Shown here piece by piece: positions 35,475-45,934 of a stretch of DNA of 64,000 nt. The notes below the pieces were generated by a model. That model saw only the letters and a program-made list of their open reading frames with translations. It had not been told where the DNA came from and did no database searches. A program made the translations under genes and the position numbers. The stretch comes from Vitellaria paradoxa (lineage: Eukaryota > Streptophyta > Magnoliopsida > Ericales > Sapotaceae), in contig CM034242.1 in assembly GCA_019916065.1 (NCBI GenBank), positions 8,056,453-8,120,452 on the forward strand. The letters are read 5' to 3'. Position 1 is the stretch's first letter; every line of letters starts with the position of its first letter.

Positions 35475-36031
35475 GGAGGTGTTTGGAGTTATTCAAATTC
35501 TTATAAATCTTTGTAAATTTATACAAAATTTAAATTTTTTACTTAGATTACATAAAATTATAACTTTTACAAATTTGTACTGTTAGAATTTAAGATTAAA
35601 ATATATCACAATCACACAGAAGATTAAGATCAAAAATACAAAATTTACCAGGTTTACCAATATTGGCTAGTCTTGCTTGTCTGATGTATTTATTAGATAT
35701 CTCGCACACTTTACAACGATTCACACACCAAATAATTGTTCTTATAGTAACTAGAAAACCCTAACTACTATAACATGAGCTCAAGCCCAATACATTAGTA
35801 AACCAAAGACCGGACTACTAATAAATTCTCAAGCCCAATTACACCTTGCGCTTGGCTTCCAAGGGACGCTGTCTCCTTGCAACCCCCGCTAGCTCACCGG
35901 CGAGCTGGGCAGCCGCTCGCTCACCGGGGAGCAAGACTCCCCACTACCCGGTTGTAGTAGCCATTAGTTGGACCCACAAAAGTATGAGTCAATCCCAACA
36001 TATACTAATTTATACAACTCTAAACACGCCT
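35475..36031. mobile_element. GTTTGGAG MITE split by a solo LTR
   Basis: The left half starts GGAGGTGTTTGGAGTTATTC at 35475, and the right half ends with the complement of ACAGGCGTGTTTAGAGTTGT near 36031. Removing the 420-bp LTR at 35581-36000 restores a continuous MITE of about 137 bp, so the MITE is older than the LTR insertion. Confidence 0.7.
35581..36000. mobile_element. solo LTR nested in MITE
   Basis: It begins TGTTAGAATTTAAG and ends CAATCCCAACA, giving the TG...CA termini of an LTR. Exactly 420 bp. The bases outside are TGTAC on the left and TATAC on the right, a 5-bp target duplication with one change. The interior is GC-richer toward the right (35850-35960) and lacks coding. A single LTR without internal domain is what recombination between the two LTRs of an element leaves. 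Copia-type is likely from the termini, but not proven. Confidence 0.75.
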
Positions 36032-36589
36032 GTATAGGATGAGAAAGCATGGGTAATTAAGCTAGTCAACGCCATCTGATTGACTGTTTAACCTAATCCT
36101 TGTTTTAGCCGACAACACGCTGATGGTGTCATTTCGAAATTAAGGAATATGGTTACAACAATTGGTTGGTGTTGGGGAGCCGATTCAGCCATTGATTGAG
36201 CTGCTTTATGAATGCGGAAAATTGTATCCAAGTCATACTTTGTAATCTTTTAAAACTATTAGTCAAACCCAAAAAAAAGTATTGCTTTTAAGTCACATTA
36301 ATGTGGAAAGTTTTGTATTTAAGTCACACTTTTGAGTAAGTCCCACGAGTTTGTTTTAAATATAGTTTCTAATATACCGATAATATCATTTGTTTCTATA
36401 ACAAAGTTACACAAGTTATTTTCAGGAATTCCGGGAATCACGTGAAGATATGTTTACCAAGAATCACGCGAAGATATGTTTACCAAGAATCACGCTTCTT
36501 CCATTTTTTTTTCTTTCCTTATTTTCAGTTTCATTATTTACAGTTTTAGTCGTGAAGATATTAAGAAGATAGAACTTTTTTGGCCTATC

Positions 36590-37695
36590 TTCTTCATGGA
36601 TTGATTTTGCCAATTGGCGTTTTGAGCTATTTTCAAAATAGTACCGGTACTGTTTCAAAAAATATGATGATGTTGGCTCGTATGGTTGGTTTATGTTATG
36701 TATCGATTGATGTTTTTTAGGCAGTATGAAAATAGTACCGGTCCAAAACAGTACCGGTACTGTTTTCAAAACAGTACCGGTACTGTTTTATCGGTACTGT
36801 TTTCAAAACAGCATCATGAATTATAAGCGGATGACAAGTTTTAAGGGCAAGAGAAATCTATTGGGCCGATTAACGTTTTGAGCTATCTTCAAAACAGTAC
36901 CGGTACTGTTTCAAAAAATATGATGATGTTGGCTCGTATGGTTGGTTTGTGTTATATATCGATTGATGTTTTTTACGTAATATGAAAACAGTACCGGTCC
37001 AAAACAGTACCGGTACTGTTTTATCGGTACTGTTTTCAACACAGTACCGGTACTGTTTTATCGGTACTGTTTTCAAAACAGCACCATGAATTATAAGCGG
37101 ATGACGAGTTTTAAGGGCAAGAGAAATCCATGGGGCCGATTGGCTTTTTGAGCTATCTTCAAAACAGTACCGGTACTGTTTCAAAAATATGATGATGTTG
37201 GCTCGTATCGTTGGTTTTTGTTATGTATCGATTGATGTTTTTTAGGCAATATGAAAATAGTACCGGTCCAAAACAGTACCGGTACTGTTTTATCGGTACT
37301 GTTTTCAAAACAGTACCGGTATTGTTTTCAAAATAGCACCATGAATTATAAACAGATGATGAGTTTTAAGGGCAAGAGAAATCCATGGGGTCAATTGGCG
37401 TTTTGAGCTATCTTCAAAACAGTACTGGTACTGTTTCAAAAAATATGATGATGTTGGCTCGTATCGTTGGTTTGTATTATGTATCGATTGATGTTTTTTA
37501 GGCAGTATGAAAACAGTACCGATTCAAAAGAGTACCGGTACTGTTTTATCGGTACTGTTTTCAAAACAGTACCGGTACTGTCTTCAAAATAGTACCATGA
37601 ATTATAAGCAGATGATAAGTTTTGGGCAAGAGAAATCCATGGAGTTGATTAGTATTTTGAGATATCTTCAAAACAGTACCGATACTGTTTCAAAA
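36590..37695. repeat. tandem array of ~255-bp units rich in ACAGTACCGGTACTGT palindromes
   Basis: The anchor TTTTGAGCTAT recurs at 36620, 36876, 37146 and 37401 and, slightly changed, at 37655, giving periods of 256, 270, 255 and 254 bp. Each unit also contains ATGATGATGTTGGCTCGTAT, then a group of the palindrome ACAGTACCGGTACTGT flanked by A and T runs, then CATGAATTATAAGC. I count about a dozen near-perfect palindromes in total. Because the palindrome is self-complementary, long frames appear on both strands (KQYRYCFE, KTVPVLF); these are repeat artefacts, not genes. Confidence 0.9.
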
Positions 37696-37734
37696 TAAAA
37701 AAAAATAAATATACTTAGGAATGATGATCGATTT

Positions 37735-37982
37735 AGGTTTTTCCCAAATAGTTTTGATTTTGTTTCTAAAAATCGATTTTGCTTGCTTTGTAAAGAAGAT
37801 GGAAAGTCGCGGAATTAGGTTTTTCCAAACAGTTTTGATTTTGTTTTCAAAAATCAATTTTGCTTACTTTGTAAAGAAGATGGAAAGTCGCGAAATTAAG
37901 TTTTTCCCAAACAGTTTTGATTTTATTTCCAAAAATCAGTTTTTCTTGCTTTGTAAAGAAGATGGAAAGTCACGGAAGTTAT
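37735..37982. repeat. 82-bp tandem repeat, three copies
   Basis: AGTTTTGATTTT recurs with spacing 81-82 bp (37750, 37831, 37913). Each copy continues through TTTGTAAAGAAGATGGAAAG. A frame stays open across all three because the length is near a multiple of three, but it shows no known protein. Confidence 0.9.
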
Positions 37983-38124
37983 GAGTGAAGTGTATACTAT
38001 TTTCGGATAAAACTGACAGTTTTGAAATGTGGTGAAAAACTTGTGATGTCCTTTTTTGTCTTTTTGTTGCAAGTGTGACTTATTTACAAATAAGTTTTTT
38101 AGGTATGACTTAAATCCTTATAAG

Positions 38125-39276
38125 TGCATAAATAGTGACCGGCCTCCAAAAACCCCTTATGAATGCACTAACGATCACGACGACAAAACAAATTAAAGGG
38201 TTTTCCTTTTATATCTAATAAGGAGATAGACAAAGGGAAAGTGTTCCATTTTGAACCGAAGCTAGAACAGTCAAGGCAGTGACTTGGTCCCCCCCCCGGG
38301 GGGGTGGTTATTCTTATTGATATTATTATTTCCAGTTTGAAATAATTATCCCAAGGAAATGCAAGCTATCACCTCTACGTACAAAGTCTTCTTTGCTGAG
38401 TCTGCTGGTTTATCTTTGGCTATTGTAAGGCCGCTTCAACGGCCAAAAGTGACTAAAAATTAAAAAAAAAAAAAAAATGTCAGTTACTTTTTGATATTTG
38501 AAAGATTAGTTAAAATTTATCAAAAAAATAATCTATTGGAATAGTAAAAAATAAAACATTTCAATGATTTTTATCTAAAACTAGTATGAAAAACTAACAA
38601 ATGTTAAAAAGGAGAGAAAAAGTGAGTAACTTTTTGTAATTTATTTTGTAAAAATTTGTAAAATTTAAAATTTGAAAATAAAAACATGAAAATTAAAAAT
38701 GACAAAAATTAGTAAAAATAGATAAATATTTGTAATTTTTTATAACTTTTGATAATTTTTTGCTCAACCAAACATGCCTCTATCCTGGCGCCTTCCCAAC
38801 TCTGGCTACGCAACTCAACTCAACTCAACACAACTGTGCGACCTTTGTCATTTATACGCTTGGATCCACAGTGACTTCTAGGAACCCGCAGTCACGGAGA
38901 ATTTTCCTTCCTTCCTTCCTTCCTACCTAACCCCTGGATAAATAGCTTTCTCTCATGCACTTAAGAGAGATCGCATAATTGGTTGAATTTTGTAACTAGG
39001 TATGGATCAAAAATTAATTGGTCCCATTGCCCTCCTGCATTAGTTGCAACAGCGCTTAAGAATGCTGCAGGGTCTTGTGATTAACTTGACTCCATCACAC
39101 TTCATGTGATATTATACACACGCACATACACAAAATAAACAACTAGCAAATTCCCATTTGGTTAAAATTTGCACAATCAAAAAATTATTCTGAAGGTCTA
39201 AAAATATAACAAATACCCATAAGGGTTTAACGAGGCATTCCTCCCTAAATTTTGAAAAAAAAAATTAAGAAGTTTA
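38125..39276. other. intergenic sequence with possible MITE debris
   Basis: A C9G7 tract lies at 38289-38304 and a (CCTT)n run near 38908. The stretch 38430-38790 has ends that resemble a GCATGTTTGG-type MITE (right part AACCAAACATGCCTC), but the left end does not pair cleanly. No gene seen. Confidence 0.35.
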
Positions 39277-39284
39277 ATAATATA

Positions 39285-39633
39285 AGGAGCATTTGACAAC
39301 GAAATTTTTAACAAAAAATTATTAACTTTTAATTTTTAAGCATTTAGTAAATCACCAACTTTTATCTCTTTCTACTCTATTTACAATAATTTCTCAAGTC
39401 AAAAGTTATTAAAAATTGTTAAAAGTTAACAAAATTTGTTAAAAATTACTAAAAGTTACTAAAAATTATTAAAAGATATCAAAAATTTTATTAAACATCC
39501 AAAAGTTACAAAAATTTGTTGAAAATTACTAAAAATTGTTACTTGTTTCACCAAGCATGTTAAAAATTACAACTAACAAGCTTTGATCAAAAATTACTAA
39601 AAATTATTAAAAATCATGCCCCCAAACGCTCCC
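39285..39633. mobile_element. hAT-type MITE with internal simple repeats
   Basis: Ends AGGAGCATTTG and complement GGGAGCGTTTGG, flanked by ATAATATA (39277-39284) and ATAATATT (39634-39641), an 8-bp duplication with one change. The interior is built of repeated 'AAAAATTRYTAAAAGTTA' units. Confidence 0.65.
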
Positions 39634-39939
39634 ATAATATTAACAAAAATTATTTAGCACGCTCTAATGCTCGACCCCACAAATTTTTATTTTTTTTAAT
39701 TCCTAATAATTCTCCCTATCTATAATTTTTCAAACCCCAATTCCACCCCCCCCCCACCAAATAAATAAATAAAAATTTACATATCACAAGGAAAAGTAAT
39801 GTCGTCGAAGGGTAAGACAAACCACGATGATAAGAAACAGAGCACTGCAAATTTTTTGTTTGTGTATATTCAAAAAAATCAATAAACATTCTTAATTTGA
39901 TGAGTTATTTCCTTACAAAATTATAAACTAAAAGTGTGT

Positions 39940-39940
39940 G

Positions 39941-39984
<44 letters not shown>
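39940..39984. repeat. (TA)n(GA)n microsatellite
   Basis: About 11 TA units run straight into about 11 GA units, just downstream of the SAUR stop codon, within its probable 3' flank. Confidence 0.9.
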
Positions 39985-40009
39985 ACTTTGGTGTCGGTGT
40001 ATAGTAATT

Positions 40010-40384
40010 CTAGTTATCCTGAGTGTAAAAATCAACAATATCTTTGAGATTGAGCTGAAGCAAAGAAGAGGTATCGTTGTGCATCAGCCACAGCAAGTGC
40101 TCGAACAAAATGGAATCCACGTCTACAAAGACTAATCTCTTGTCCCTGTTCTTCACATCAACTGATCTTCGTCTTCCTTTGTTCTCCTTCTTCAGCACAT
40201 CCATCAGAACCCGAAATGGGCTTTCTTCCAGAACAAATGGGTCAAGCACAAACTCTCTCTTCTCCTTACCCACCACCACCGTCACCGGATCATCGACCTC
40301 CTCGTCCGTCGTCAGAATCCGGTAGCCTGAGCCCAAGCATCGCCTCCTCAGGATTGTCGACACCGGCAGAACTAAGCAGTCCAT
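40010..40384 (-). CDS. SAUR-like auxin-responsive protein
   Basis: Single-exon gene of 124 residues, starting at ATG 40382-40384 (MDCLVLPVSTILRRRC) and ending TAG at 40010. The SAUR domain covers roughly residues 33-120. VTVVVGKEKREFVLDPFVLE matches the 'V.VYVG...RRF.V....L' part, SPFRVLMDVLKKE follows, and the C-terminal half FVDVDSILFEHLLWLMHN plus DIVDFYTQD is like the 'V.CEVVLFEHLLWML...V.ELAEFY' of SAUR76-79 type proteins. SAURs are small and mostly intronless; many inhibit PP2C.D phosphatases and thereby promote cell expansion. Between the halves is a basic insert, KGRRRSVDVKNRDKR. Upstream (plus 40420-40460 and 40584-40592) are TATA-rich stretches that could serve the promoter. The subgroup is uncertain. 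Confidence 0.8.
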   Translation of the reverse strand: MDCLVLPVSTILRRRCLGSGYRILTTDEEVDDPVTVVVGKEKREFVLDPFVLEESPFRVLMDVLKKENKGRRRSVDVKNRDKRLVFVDVDSILFEHLLWLMHNDTSSLLQLNLKDIVDFYTQDN

Positions 40385-40758
40385 TGCAAAAATCTCTGCC
40401 TAAAGACTCCGAATTGATGAGCTATATATATATATTTGCGTGTATATATATATATATATATATTTGCGTAAGATGTATGGGTGTGAATGTTCTATGCTTG
40501 TCTGGAGAGAAAGGGAAGAGAATAGCTTTGGTGGGTTGTGATTGAACGAGTCTTCCAACGGCTAATTGTAAGGGGGCTGTTTACATATATATACACAACA
40601 AAAAGCAAAGAATTTAGGGTGGGGTTTGCAGGAAAGAGAGCCGTTGGGGGAGAAAATTGGCGTTTTCTTGGAATAAGGTATTGGAAGTGACACGTGGTTT
40701 GGCCAGCAAAGCAAGCGCGTGGGTCGGTGGAGCTAATTTTGATTTGGGTGGTTGATTT
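40385..40758. promoter_or_regulatory. upstream region of SAUR-like gene
   Basis: It holds TA-rich runs at 40424-40462 and TATATATA at 40584-40592, either of which could be the TATA element for the minus-strand gene. A GACACGTGG (G-box) occurs at 40688-40696, a motif often seen in light- or ABA-controlled plant promoters. No TGTCTC auxin element was noticed. Roles are inferred from motif alone. Confidence 0.35.
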
Positions 40759-41032
40759 GGCCCCGTTTGGTCGTTAGAAAGATGGAATTTTTGGGTTTTT
40801 CTTTTTTTTTTTTTAGGGGGGTCCGATATCATTATTAGAAGTTGTTAAAATTTTTCTAATTTTTTTAATAATTAAAATTTATTAAAATTTTTAGAAGTTG
40901 TGAAATTTTTTTATTTTTTTACCAAATAATTAAAAATCAGTAAAAATTCTTAAAATTTTTAAATTTTTACTAAATCCACCAAAAGTTTCAATTCTTACAA
41001 ATTTTATTTTTTTTATGCAACCAAACAGGCCT
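40759..41032. mobile_element. MITE-like element in SAUR upstream region
   Basis: Ends GGCCCCGTTTGGTCGTTAG and complement GGCCTGTTTGGTTGCATAA. The interior consists of 'AAAATTTTTAGAAGTTGT' and 'AATAATTAAAATTTATTAAA' repeats. About 270 bp; no exact duplication seen. Confidence 0.6.
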
Positions 41033-42640
41033 TTGATGCTCGGCAAGTGGGATTCAATTTTTTTTTTTTTTTTGGTGAAAATCTTGGGTTAGGGAGAAAT
41101 AAAAGAGCATACTTACCGGAAAAAAAAAGAAATAAAAAGAGCATAAAAAAAAGAAATCCTTATTTTCATTCACTTTCTTTCTGTTTGTTTTATTTTATAT
41201 TTATTCTCTCAATTAAAATAAATAAATACATGAAATATGAAGAGTGTTTGGAGCAATATAAATCACTATAAACCTTTATAAATCTCTACAAAGTTTAAAT
41301 TTTTTACTTATAACACAATTTATGGTATTATAATTTTTATAAATTTATACTTCAATTTACACTCAATCAATATATTTAATTTTTATTAATATATATATAT
41401 ATATGTAAATATAATTTATCATGAATTGATTATGAGATTGAGCTCTGGCTTTCGAGCAATACTTTTCGAAGGCGCGTACGTGTCTTTTCCGAGGCAGGAC
41501 ATGTGTGAACGAGGTTTCCGCCGACTTCCCACCGTGAGCTCCGCTCTTAAAGGGACCCATACGATATTCTTAGTTTGGGTTAAAAAAAAAAAAAGTTGAT
41601 TTTTAGTTTTTTTTTTATCAAAATTTAATTTTTTTTAAAAGTTAAAATTTTTAAGTGTATTAATTGCATTTGTAATAATTTTAAAAATTACATTTGTAAA
41701 AAAAAAAAGAAAAAGAAAAAGAAAGATTTACATTTATTTGGATAAAACTTATAATTTTGATTAAAAATGAAAAATTAATTTTTTTTATTTTTTCTGACTT
41801 TTATTAAAATTAATGTGAATTTTTGAATTTTTTCTAATGAATGCGATTATCACACTTGAAAGTTATAACTTCTAAGAAAAATAAATTTTGACAAAAAAAA
41901 TCATACAAAATGAAAGAAAAAAAACAAAAACAAAATAAATTTTGGGGGTCAAACGAATGTTTGGATACATAATTTTAATTTTTACTTTCTCTTATATGGA
42001 CTGACATGTTCTTTTGGTGTGGGCAAAAATGGGATTTCATAACCTAAATACATCTTGTCAAAATTTGAAGACTTAATTTGGTACAAGTAAATGAAAAGAA
42101 TGAGTCATCATTTTCATACTTTTATTCATTTAGTAAGAATGAAAATAGAAATAGAATTACATAACAACAAAAAAAAAAAAAGAAATGATAAATGTATTTT
42201 AATATTTGGTAAAATAAGGAATTAAGATAAAATTTTCTTTTAGTATTATAAATATATTTAGAAATAAAATAGGAATACAAAATTGAAAAATAATTTTTTC
42301 TTTTTAAAAATTTTAAGTATCATATCGGACCCTAAAATCTTATATTCTATAAATTTATGAAAATGAATATAAAAATCCAATCAAACAAAAGTAAACCAAA
42401 TCAAAATAAATAGCCATATTCTTTCCAAATCATACCGTCCAATGCGGAGCCTTTGGCGTCAGATTTCACGCGGTTGGCAACCTGGCAGGGTGGCTTCTAA
42501 AGGTCCATTACAAGTAGTCAAACTTCACACTTGCGTTTATGTGAATGACACTTGTTTCAGTATAGAACCACCCCCCCCCCCCCAAAATTTAATATCTTTT
42601 CTCTTACCAAATTTTGATATATATATATATATATATATAT
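41033..42640. other. AT-rich intergenic sequence with partial MITE
   Basis: A half copy of the GTTTGGAG family starts near 41244 (GTGTTTGGAGCAATATAAAT) but lacks a matching right end. A GC-balanced patch at 41430-41570 and another at 42430-42560 hold no recognisable frame. TA microsatellites lie at 41389-41404 and 42617-42641, and a C15 tract at 42569-42583. Confidence 0.35.
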
Positions 42641-42683
42641 AGGCTCCGTTTGATTTACAAACAAACTCTAAAAAACTCTATAA

Positions 42684-42980
42684 ATATCTGTTAACTTTAT
42701 ATCACATCAACTTTTTTCTTTTACTGCACGCATTACGAACTCTCAATTTATCTCAATTTATCTTATTCCAAACTCACCAATAATATCTGTTAACTTTATA
42801 TCATATCAACTTTTTTCTTTCACAGCATGCATTACAAACTCTCAATTTATCTCAATTTATCTTATTCCAAACTCACCCATAATATCTGTTAACTTTATAT
42901 CATATCAACTTTTTTCTTTCACAGCACGCATTATAAACTCTCAATTTATCTTAATTTATCTTACTCCAAACTCACCCATA
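42684..42980. repeat. 99-bp tandem triplication of a MITE end
   Basis: ATATCTGTTAACTTTATATC begins at 42684, 42783 and 42882, exactly 99 bp apart. Each unit ends with TTATCTTATTCCAAACTCAC, which looks like the right terminus of the GTGCGTTTGGA MITE family. The probable left terminus GGCTCCGTTTGATTTAC is at 42642. Thus a MITE whose 3' part was tripled. Confidence 0.85.
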
Positions 42981-44353
42981 ATATTCTTGTTTAATAACAT
43001 TTACACTCCGTCTAAAAACGTTCCACTATTAGAATTAATTTTATTTTAAAATAAAGATTTGATTTGATTTAATTTAATTTGATTTGAATTGATTTAGTAA
43101 ATAAAATTTTTTGTTTGAAACACATTTTGAATTTAAACATTGAATTGATTTTGTTTAAGTAAAATACCAAATTTGACCATATAAATAGAAAGTAAAAAAA
43201 TATGGTAAACATAACATAAGAGGATAAATTGACCCAATTATTTAAGAAAATAATAAATTCTCATCAAATCTTATTGTTTTGGATTTTAATTTAAAATTTA
43301 ATAAAAATCTCAAAATTTAAGTTATGAAATAAAGTCAAATCCAACTCATATTTTATGATATTTTAGTTCCAATGATTGATGAGAATTCTTATCAAATGAA
43401 ATCAAATCCCATCAAATCCACTGCTCCAAACAGAATGATAGAGATGTTATTCATGTATGCTTTCACATAAAAAAATTTATGTATAAAAAATATATATATA
43501 TTTTTTAAATATAGTTTTTCACCCCTACATAATTTTTCTATTTTTTTTAATTTGTTTTTGATGAATCTTAATAACATGTTTAAAAGCTAGCAACCAAATA
43601 AAAAAATAAAAATAAAATAAAATTTGATGAAAAACGTTATAAATTAAAAAAAATAAAAGCTAAAAATAAAAAAAAATAAAAAATGTTCATTCCCAAACCA
43701 ATTATTATTCAAATTAAAGTTTATTTTAATTATAAATTTAAATAAATAAATAATAAAGCACACAGCATAGTATGTCCAACATGTACATATATCAACAATA
43801 AGAGTAGTGGATAGTTGCCGGCTACGACAGCCAAAGACCTAACAAGTTTCATGCGACAATTGTCTTTTTTGAGAATATAAATTAATTTTCCAAAAGGCAT
43901 AAAATATATAATAATATAACCAAATGAGGATGTTCAACAAACGAAAAAGCATTATGGGTCATCTTACTGAAAATATTCAAAGGTACAACTAAAGTGGAAG
44001 TTGAACTCTTGAGACAAATCAAGAGTTGGGTGTGAGTTCCTGTCCATCCCCTAACCACTTGAAACAAAAACAAAGAGTTTCCAACTGGCAATCAATTACA
44101 AATCCCCAACCCAAATATTTCAACACAAATCCCAGAGGTCAGCTATGATCTCTTGTGGGGGATGAAGATCTTCCAAGAATTATACTAACGATAAATAATA
44201 ATGCAATCATTGAAATTTGTTGGAGGGAAGGGAATTAAGACAACTTAAAACAAGAGAGAGAGAGAGAGAGAGAGGGTATGGTGAATACTTAGGGTTCACG
44301 TCAAACCCTCCATGGGTGAGAGGTTTATATAGGTGAAGGAGAAAATCTTTTTA
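42981..44353. other. AT-rich intergenic sequence
   Basis: A stretch of GATTTGATTTAATTTAATTT repeats lies near 43060. A (GA)n run lies at 44254-44274. No gene seen. Confidence 0.4.
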
Positions 44354-44358
44354 GGCAA

Positions 44359-45008
44359 TGTTGGAACTAAGTGTATTTTTAAAAAATATTGTATCTGTCC
44401 CACATTGAAAAAAACATGAAAGTTTATCTACTTTATAAGTCATTGCACCTTAGTGGGCTTGTGAATATGGCTAGACCTAAGGAGAGGTCTCGCGCGGCTT
44501 GAGCATTGGGCCAAAGCTCAATACAATTTAGAAAAATTAATTCGGAAACTAATTAACCGAGCGCGCGTCACGTCTTAGTCATGAATTTATTTTCCCGTTT
44601 TAATTTTTCCGTTTCCAAAACTCAGCAGTTATACGCTCCTCTCTTTTTATGTATATATACGAAACTATGTAACTGTTTTTACATATAGAAAATTCATCTT
44701 TTTCTCTGTTTTTTATCTGCTTTCCCGAGTTCGAGCAAAAAAGTCGAAATTGTGTCTTATTGTCGACTTTCTTCCGTGCAAAGAAAGCCGAAACAGAAGT
44801 GTCATTCTGGACTGTTTTATCTTGGACGGCGTAATGTTGTTTGAACTGCTTGCACATTCTGGGCAGAGCCGCGAAACGTCTTAAAGAGAGCGACCTAGTC
44901 CGCGACTCAACCCAAAAACACACTCAGCAATCAGTTTGGTAATATGTTATTTTTCATAACAGACATTGACGTAACATTGTTCTTGATTTTTCAATTTTGG
45001 TTTCAACA
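44359..45008. mobile_element. solo LTR with perfect 5-bp duplication
   Basis: Starts TGTTGGAACTAAG and ends GGTTTCAACA, so the termini form TGTTG...CAACA. The pentamer GGCAA is directly outside both ends (44354-44358 and 45009-45013). 650 bp; interior includes CCCACATTGAAAAAAACATG early on, as in many Copia LTRs, and no coding. No internal domain follows: what lies to the right is the continuation of the target. It is the product of LTR-LTR recombination. Confidence 0.85.
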
Positions 45009-45013
45009 GGCAA

Positions 45014-45934
45014 GAATTTGGACTTTGAATCATTAAGAGGATATTTGGTCCTAATTTGACGCGCCTAGATAAGGACCTCTCTCATTCTCTCTCTAGATTG
45101 GTTAAGATAAATTTCAACGGACCCCTGATTCCAACCCCTATTCCGCTGAATCCCAATGATCCCGCGAGGAGGAAATTAATTAGAAATATTCTCGAACCTT
45201 GTGCCAAATCTCAAGAAAGAAAGAATGAGCGTGCTCTGCGCAAACTATGTTCCCGCGTAAGAACTTTTGCTATGGATGAGACACCCACGCGCGGCTGAAA
45301 GTGTCACGGCTCTTATAGCTTGTGTGCCGCAGGAATATCCGAGCAACTGGAGGCACTACGGCCGCGGCCCATACACCTACATCTCTCACTCTGCCACCTG
45401 GAATAAACATAGAATCACCTTGATATCCGGATGAGTTCATTGCGTGCTCTAAGATTACCTAAATTGTTCATCACCCTATTTCCCCATCAATATGCTCATT
45501 TTTATTACCAAATATGATTAAATTTACATATTTTTTAATCAATATTTACTCTCTCTATCTTCCCCTAACTAATATCTACTTGCGAGCATGTATTTTGAGC
45601 CCAGGGGCATGTGCGGAAGTATGTCGTGGCTAGTCCTGTGACTTCTCAAAGGAAGTCCCCGATTGTAGCCAGCTGGAGCTGTGGATCGCTGAAGATTCCA
45701 AGAAATGTGTTGGGAAGAAATCATGCTCCTCAGCTCTCAACAAATTAGCCATTGTTTCAAACCAACTTTTAAGGGAATAACAAAGAAAATTGAGAAACAA
45801 CTCAAAACGGAACTGCTAAATTAGAAAACCAAGTTCTACAAGAAGAAAGAAACAGCTCCTATATATTACTGGTTAGCATTTGTTGCAATCAACCTCTTAA
45901 CCTTTCAATACAGGGCACATCGAATGCACCATCA
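45014..45934. other. GC-balanced stretch with unrecognised frames, 3' flank of AHL13-like gene
   Basis: At 45056-45298 a frame reads GPLIPTPIPLNPNDPARRKL and KSQERKNERALRKLCSRVRT. In another frame, 45297-45434 reads ESVTALIACVPQEYPSNWRH then YGRGPYTYISHSATWNKHRI. Both look coding-like but neither is a family I recognise and they are out of phase. The final 300 bp likely include the 3' untranslated region of the minus-strand AHL13-like gene. Confidence 0.35.

Larger units (their letters stand above)
36229..38124. mobile_element. unclassified 1.9-kb unit with inverted ends and palindromic satellite core
   Basis: The left end has TGTATCCAAGTCATACTTTG and, 90 bp later, TGTATTTAAGTCACACTTTT. The right end has the inverted counterparts in mirrored order (complement GGATTTAAGTCATACC, then AAATAAGTCACACTTGC). 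Between them are a 255-bp repeat array and an 82-bp repeat array (listed separately). No transposase was seen. The arrangement suggests a non-autonomous DNA transposon whose interior was amplified. Exact limits and target duplication are uncertain. Confidence 0.5.

Noticed and set aside
36464..37184. Long minus-strand frames with repeated KQYRYCFE and KTVPVLF peptides
   Set aside because: They arise from the palindromic 255-bp repeats, which read open on both strands; no start context, no family match and unit lengths not kept in frame.
37721..37984. 87-codon frame with three repeated KKMESR segments
   Set aside because: It is the translation of the 82-bp tandem repeat. Non-coding origin is more likely than a repeat protein, as the frame drifts between units.
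41575..41960. Possible further MITE near 'AAACGAATGTTTGGATA'
   Set aside because: No matching left end could be found; similarity to the stretch near 17640-17930 is limited to A/T runs.
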